Positions 28,683-32,878 of a stretch of DNA of 32,878 bases are shown here, in pieces. The stretch is from Vibrio hibernica (lineage in GTDB: Bacteria; Pseudomonadota; Gammaproteobacteria; Enterobacterales; Vibrionaceae), in contig NZ_VHKO01000031.1 of the NCBI RefSeq assembly GCF_015223435.1, positions 1 through 32,878 on the forward strand, given 5' to 3'. Within the stretch, counting starts at the first letter, position 1, and the number at the start of each line of letters is the position of its first letter. The position numbers were made by a program, and so were the translations under genes. The notes beneath the pieces are model-generated. The model saw only the letters and a list, made by a program, of their open reading frames with translations. It made no database searches and was not told where the DNA came from.

Positions 28683-31550
28683 CTAAACCCCACCCACAAA
28701 CGTTTCCACAAAACCTTTAAACTTTTCAGTTAAGCGACCGACTATCTTCTTACGCTGTAGGATACTTGGCTTGCTAGTGAGAGTGTCAGCGAAGTCTTCG
28801 CGTAATGGCAGTTCTTCACTGGCTTCATAGCGCACAACGAGGCTCGTCAGCTTTTGGGTATCGAGGTTTTCCTCTTCGGCAAATTTCTCAATCGCTAAAC
28901 GTTTTTCTTTTTCCCAGAAGAACTCAAACTCTTCCTCTACGCTTTGGCTGGCAGGAATACCATTTAAGTGCTCATCCATGAATTTTTCGATCAAGGCTTT
29001 TTTGCTGAGTAAGGTTGGATCAGAGCTTATCAGGTTCACAATTGCATTACGTTTGGTGGCTCTTACTTCGCTGCTGTCTTCATCGCGGTGCAACAAGTCT
29101 AATTCAAAATCGACATCATCGAGCACAGAGGCTTTTTCTTTGCTGGTGGATTCTCGGATCTGGCGGTTTAGGTCGGCGTATTTACTGGTGAAGTCTTGAA
29201 ACTCCTGTTCACTCATCGCCGTCGCGGCCATATCAAAGTCGGCAAAGTTACTCAGCATATTCTTGAGTTGCATTAAGCGGCGGAACTGCAACACAAACAG
29301 CTTTTGCGCATCTTCATCGGGCAGATTGTCGACTGAATCTACGGTTGGCGTAATCGCTAATAATGCTTGATAAGCCTCGTTGAAATCCGCCATTAAATCT
29401 TCAAATGGTGGGGTTTCGATAAACTCTCTCGGCTGCTTATTCGAAAACATCAAAAAGGCTTCATCGGCAGATTTTTTCAGGTTGCGGAAACACACAATAT
29501 TGCCATGAGACTTAGTTTCATCTAGCAAGCGATTAGTGCGTGAAAATGCTTGTATTAGCCCGTGGTGTTTTAAGTTTTTATCCACATACAAGGTATTGAG
29601 TTTTGGCGCATCAAAACCGGTTAAGAACATATTCACCACCAGTAAAATATCAATTTCTTTGGCTTTTACTCGTTTGGCGATGTTCTTGTAATAATCGTAG
29701 AACGAATCACTGTCTTTGGTGGTGTAGCTGCTACCGAACATGACATTGTAATCGGCCATAAAGGTTTCGAGTTTGTCACGGCTGTGCAGCTTTACCGCTT
29801 GGCCTTGCTTTAAATATTTGGCTGCGGCTTCTTTTATCTCAAGGCTATGGGCATCTTCGGCTTCACCGCCAAGCGCATATTCTTGCTCTTCATTAGTTTC
29901 ATAGCTAAAAATGGTGGCGATTTTGAGGTTATGTTTACCCTCAGCTTTCTTGTTGGCAAAGAGCTCATAATATTGGATTAATTCTGGTACCCCGGAGACA
30001 CAAAACATCGCATTGTAATCACGGCTATGGGTTTTGCGTTTATGGTGCGCAATGATGTAGTCGACGATTTTTTCTAAGCGAGCGGGAGAGGTCAGTAGCT
30101 CTTTGCGGTCGATGTCTTCCACTTCAATATCGATATTATTCTGTGAGCCATATTTATAGGCATAACGACCAACATACTCAATCGCAAACTTGAGCACGTT
30201 TTGATCGCGAATGGCATCGACAATCACATAGGCATGTAAGCGTTCATCAAATAAATCTTTGGTGATTTTCTTGACCGATTTCCTTGCCACGGCGTTATCG
30301 GCAAAAATAGGTGTTCCGGTAAAGCCGAACAATTGCGCGCCTTTAAAGAAGCTGACAATGTTTTGGTGGGTATCGCCAAATTGACTGCGGTGACATTCAT
30401 CAAAAATAAACACGATGCGCTTATCTTGCAATGACGTCATTTCTTTCAAGTAACGCTGTTTCGTGACTACGTTATTGAGCTTTTGTAGTGTCGTGACCAC
30501 CAACTTGGTATTGCGGTTCTCGTTCTCTTTGCGCCCTTTGACTGGCTTATCTAATAGTTGGTGGAATAGCATATTAGTGTTGTCAGTTGAATCAACAGAG
30601 CCTTTACTAAAGGCGTTAAACTCTAAAGCGGTTTGATAATCGAGATCTTTTCTGTCCACCACAAACACCACTTTATCGACTTCACTCAGCGAGGTGAGAA
30701 TTTGCGCGGCTTTAAAGGATGTTAAGGTTTTACCCGATCCTGTGGTGTGCCAAATATAACCATTGTTGGTACTGGTTTTTACCTGATTGATGATCGCTTC
30801 GACCGCATAGAACTGGTAAGGGCGCAGCACCATTAAAAGCTTACCGGTTTCATTGAGCAAAATGTTTTGACTAAGCATCTTGGTTAAATGGCTAGGGGTT
30901 AAGAACGCACTGGAGAACACGGGCAACTGGCTCATGCTTTGGTTTTCAATATCCGTCCAGTTAAAGGTTTGTTTGGCCGACATTTCCGCATTGTTGGAAA
31001 AGTACTGAGTATTGACGCCATTAGAGATCACAAACAGTTGGATGTAGTTAAATAAACCATGATTAGCATGATAGGTGTGTTTTTGATAACGCTTTACTTG
31101 GTTGAAGGCTTCTTTTAACTCAATACCACGACGTTTTAATTCAATTTGGATCAGCGGTAAACCGTTCACCAAAATAGTCACATCATAGCGGTTGGTATAA
31201 TTACCCTTTACCGTGATTCGATTGGTAACTTGAAAGACATTACGCGAGAGATTATTAGAAGCAGGTTCACTAAATAACAATTGTAAGTGTGTGGTGTCGC
31301 CATTATCTAAAGTGATATCAAGGCGATCGCGCAAAATCTTGGCTTTGGTGAAAATATTGCCTTTTTCTAACTTGCCGAGTACTTGGCGAAATTCACTTAC
31401 TGTAAGTTGGCAATTATTGGCTCGCTCAAGTTGGGCTTTTAAGTTGGCTTCAAGGGCGGCATTATCAGGCAGCACAACACGCTCAAAGCCTTGCTTAGTC
31501 AGTTGAGCAATAAGGTCGTTTTCTAATTGTTGTTCGCTTTGATATGCCAT
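28683..31550 (-). CDS. hsdR: Type I restriction enzyme endonuclease subunit HsdR
   Basis: Motor and nuclease subunit that, with HsdM and HsdS, translocates and cuts unmodified DNA. The product is 955 residues, somewhat shorter than EcoR124I HsdR. The N-terminal PD-(D/E)XK nuclease has D123 (YDVTI) and E137-x-K139 (IELKR). Two RecA-like helicase lobes follow: TGSGKT at 270-275, DECH at 384-387, GFTGTP at 409-414 and QAFSRTNRL in the second lobe. The C-terminal helical region (from about 760) looks like the EcoR124 family's HsdM-interaction domain. All core motifs look intact. No hsdM or hsdS is in the window. A RelA/SpoT-domain gene lies 48 bases upstream on the same strand. The ribosome site is weak. 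Confidence 0.95.
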   Translation of the reverse strand: MAYQSEQQLENDLIAQLTKQGFERVVLPDNAALEANLKAQLERANNCQLTVSEFRQVLGKLEKGNIFTKAKILRDRLDITLDNGDTTHLQLLFSEPASNNLSRNVFQVTNRITVKGNYTNRYDVTILVNGLPLIQIELKRRGIELKEAFNQVKRYQKHTYHANHGLFNYIQLFVISNGVNTQYFSNNAEMSAKQTFNWTDIENQSMSQLPVFSSAFLTPSHLTKMLSQNILLNETGKLLMVLRPYQFYAVEAIINQVKTSTNNGYIWHTTGSGKTLTSFKAAQILTSLSEVDKVVFVVDRKDLDYQTALEFNAFSKGSVDSTDNTNMLFHQLLDKPVKGRKENENRNTKLVVTTLQKLNNVVTKQRYLKEMTSLQDKRIVFIFDECHRSQFGDTHQNIVSFFKGAQLFGFTGTPIFADNAVARKSVKKITKDLFDERLHAYVIVDAIRDQNVLKFAIEYVGRYAYKYGSQNNIDIEVEDIDRKELLTSPARLEKIVDYIIAHHKRKTHSRDYNAMFCVSGVPELIQYYELFANKKAEGKHNLKIATIFSYETNEEQEYALGGEAEDAHSLEIKEAAAKYLKQGQAVKLHSRDKLETFMADYNVMFGSSYTTKDSDSFYDYYKNIAKRVKAKEIDILLVVNMFLTGFDAPKLNTLYVDKNLKHHGLIQAFSRTNRLLDETKSHGNIVCFRNLKKSADEAFLMFSNKQPREFIETPPFEDLMADFNEAYQALLAITPTVDSVDNLPDEDAQKLFVLQFRRLMQLKNMLSNFADFDMAATAMSEQEFQDFTSKYADLNRQIRESTSKEKASVLDDVDFELDLLHRDEDSSEVRATKRNAIVNLISSDPTLLSKKALIEKFMDEHLNGIPASQSVEEEFEFFWEKEKRLAIEKFAEEENLDTQKLTSLVVRYEASEELPLREDFADTLTSKPSILQRKKIVGRLTEKFKGFVETFVGGV

Positions 31551-31598
31551 GACTTTATAACACGCCTATTCGGTAGATAACTCGGTAACTAATGAAAC

Positions 31599-32663
31599 TT
31601 ACGATAACAATATACGGCTAAACTCGGCCAAAAATTCAGAGGTATCACTTAAATAGTTGGGGTAAGCTTTTTCGATGGATTTCAAATCGCTTCCTGCTAC
31701 CAATAACACGTTATAGGTCGGATCTTTTTCTAGTTCGGCATACCGCTCTAGTGCTACATTTCTCTTGGTTGAGCTATATAAAAAGGCTTGCCCCTTTTGG
31801 TTTTCAATGTGATAAACCAACAGCGTGTATTCTGCATTTTTAGATTTATTCTTAATGTCATCAATCAATAAAGCACTGTTGAAGGTGTCGAGCTTATGGT
31901 AGGCCGATAAATCTGTATTCAGTTCAGTGAGTTCTCGCTTGTAATCACGACTTTGCTGTTCAGTCATTGTCCATGAACCATCGCGAACCGCTAGGAAATC
32001 ACCCATGATAACAAAGAGGCGTTTCCATTGTTCATTGGCCGCTTGTGGGTTGGTTTTTAAGGTTTCTTTTTCGATGATATCCACAATTTCAACCGAGGTA
32101 GCCCAAAGGTGCTGCAAGCGTGTCCGTAGTTGCACTTCGATTTTAAAGCCTTTCCAATCGTGCTTGGTGGCTTTGTCGTAGCTTTTGTAAACACGATGAA
32201 TACCGCGGTAACCGGATGGTTTAGGATGCTCGATGTAATCATAGGTTTTAACACTATGTACCGAACGGCTGGAATCTAAGCTGGTGTTGAGAGCATGGAG
32301 ATCATTAAGTGACTCTAGAATTACACGGCAACCGCCAATATCATGCATTCGCTTTAAGCTAATCGCATTATCGGTTTGACCGTCTAATGATGGGCGTTGC
32401 AATTTGTCGATAATGGTCGGCAGACGTTTGAGGCGACGAACAACGGTTGCCGTTTCAAGTAAGTTCAGTTTGTTAACATGCTTCCAGACTAAGTTCTTTA
32501 TGATTTGTAATGGATATAAATGAGCAGCACGAAAATTTTGAATCACGCTTACGGCTAGATCAAAGTCGCCTTCTTTTTTGCGAATGACACGACCTGCTTT
32601 TTCCACTTGTTTACGTGAAAAGGTAAGCGGCTGTTTGGTCTTTTCGTAATGCTCATTAACCAT
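31599..32663 (-). CDS. RelA/SpoT synthetase-domain protein (putative alarmone synthetase or toxSAS-like)
   Basis: Predicted pyrophosphokinase-fold protein of 354 residues. The RelA/SpoT synthetase domain occupies about 65-200: KRMHDIGGCRVIL (D108, R113), YDYIEHPKPSGYRGIH (141-156) and EVQLRTRLQHLWA (E176, Q178, R180, Q184, H185). The metal-binding D and E are present, but the segment before KRM is unlike the usual RxKSxxS ATP loop. There is no HD hydrolase domain and no TGS or ACT domain. A 140-residue C-terminal region (LLVYHIENQKGQAFLYSS, NVLLVAGSDLKSIEKAYPNY) is unassigned. Start 32663 has AGG eight bases before it; the frame is open to 32762, but a promoter lies within that stretch. It probably co-transcribes with hsdR. 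Confidence 0.82.
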   Translation of the reverse strand: MVNEHYEKTKQPLTFSRKQVEKAGRVIRKKEGDFDLAVSVIQNFRAAHLYPLQIIKNLVWKHVNKLNLLETATVVRRLKRLPTIIDKLQRPSLDGQTDNAISLKRMHDIGGCRVILESLNDLHALNTSLDSSRSVHSVKTYDYIEHPKPSGYRGIHRVYKSYDKATKHDWKGFKIEVQLRTRLQHLWATSVEIVDIIEKETLKTNPQAANEQWKRLFVIMGDFLAVRDGSWTMTEQQSRDYKRELTELNTDLSAYHKLDTFNSALLIDDIKNKSKNAEYTLLVYHIENQKGQAFLYSSTKRNVALERYAELEKDPTYNVLLVAGSDLKSIEKAYPNYLSDTSEFLAEFSRILLS

Positions 32664-32694
32664 GTGTATTACCTGACTATTATTTGTGTTTAAT

Positions 32695-32724
32695 ATAGTA
32701 TCGCTAAATGTGTTCGTTACACAA
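32695..32724 (-). promoter_or_regulatory. Probable promoter of the RelA/SpoT-domain gene and hsdR
   Basis: On -, TTGTGT (32724-32719), an 18-base spacer and TACTAT (32700-32695), placing initiation near 32688 and about 25 bases before ATG 32663. The -35 is part of a short inverted repeat TGTGT-AACGA-ACACA, a possible operator. This supports 32663 over the upstream start at 32762. Confidence 0.5.
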
Positions 32725-32775
32725 ACATCGGCTGCTCGTGACTCATCTTCATAGGCATTCAAAGCGCTGTGGGAG

Positions 32776-32858
32776 ATTCCGTACCTCCAGTCGTTTTGCT
32801 CCTTGTACGGAATGACGTTGTTTAACTGTCATCTTGAAGAGTGACATTTATTGTCATC
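32776..32858. repeat. Palindromic intergenic repeats at the right edge
   Basis: A perfect 9-bp inverted pair ATTCCGTAC (32776-32784) / GTACGGAAT (32805-32813) encloses 20 bases. It is followed by TGTCA...TGACA (32827-32846), and TGTCATCTTGAA (32827) is repeated as TGTCATCCTGAA (32852). This pattern of GGAATGACG and TGTCATCCTGA units is typical of dispersed intergenic repeats in many proteobacteria. The window ends inside it. Confidence 0.55.
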
Positions 32859-32878
32859 CTGAAAGCGACCTCATCGTC

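Noticed and set aside
32664..32762. Longer start for the RelA/SpoT-domain gene at 32762
   Set aside because: A promoter-like TTGTGT-N18-TACTAT lies inside this stretch, and ATG 32663 has the better ribosome site. The choice is not final.

Overview
The window is chromosomal DNA of a gammaproteobacterium, most likely a Vibrionaceae member (Vibrio or a close relative). I infer this from low-to-moderate GC, from ribosomal, RNA polymerase and purine proteins that read as close Vibrio/E. coli orthologues, and from the order secE-nusG-rplKAJL-rpoBC, rsd/nudC-hemE, yjaG-hupA-DUF1481 and purHD. Species cannot be set from sequence reading alone. No rRNA, tRNA, CRISPR array or insertion sequence was seen.

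Region 1 (1-12380, + strand) is the classical transcription/translation block: secE, nusG, rplK-rplA, rplJ-rplL, rpoB and rpoC. It keeps its known control signals: near-consensus promoters before rplK and rplJ, an L1-type operator in the rplK leader, an L10-type leader before rplJ, an attenuator-like hairpin between rplL and rpoB, and a UUCG-loop terminator after rpoC. A strong hairpin without a U-run lies between rpoB and rpoC.

Region 2 (12505-16282) holds an EamA-type transporter, then rsd (- strand) divergent from nudC, then hemE. Between nudC and hemE the minus strand carries an orphan leader-peptide-like unit: Shine-Dalgarno, a 22-23-codon ORF and an intrinsic terminator, with no gene behind it.

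Region 3 (16314-22729) is an accessory insert between hemE and yjaG, where E. coli has nfi. On the + strand is a tightly coupled four-gene exporter operon (TolC-like channel, HlyD-type adaptor, two ABC-2 permeases) with no ATPase gene. Convergent to it on the - strand are a 2-hydroxyacid dehydrogenase and a uracil-DNA-glycosylase-family protein with four cysteines placed like Fe-S cluster ligands.

Region 4 (22838-28366) contains yjaG (DUF416), hupA and a DUF1481 lipoprotein whose start codon directly follows a very strong terminator. On the other strand lies the purH-purD operon. Its intergenic spacer carries two palindromic elements, one resembling ERIC/IRU repeats, and its upstream region has a PurR-like operator and a structured leader.

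Region 5 (28424-32878, - strand) is accessory: a small lipoprotein gene broken by a one-base frameshift, a type I restriction HsdR subunit, and immediately upstream of hsdR a RelA/SpoT synthetase-domain protein. No hsdM or hsdS lies in the window. The right edge is an intergenic palindromic repeat. The RelA/SpoT-hsdR pair is the best candidate for an under-described, defence-associated arrangement.
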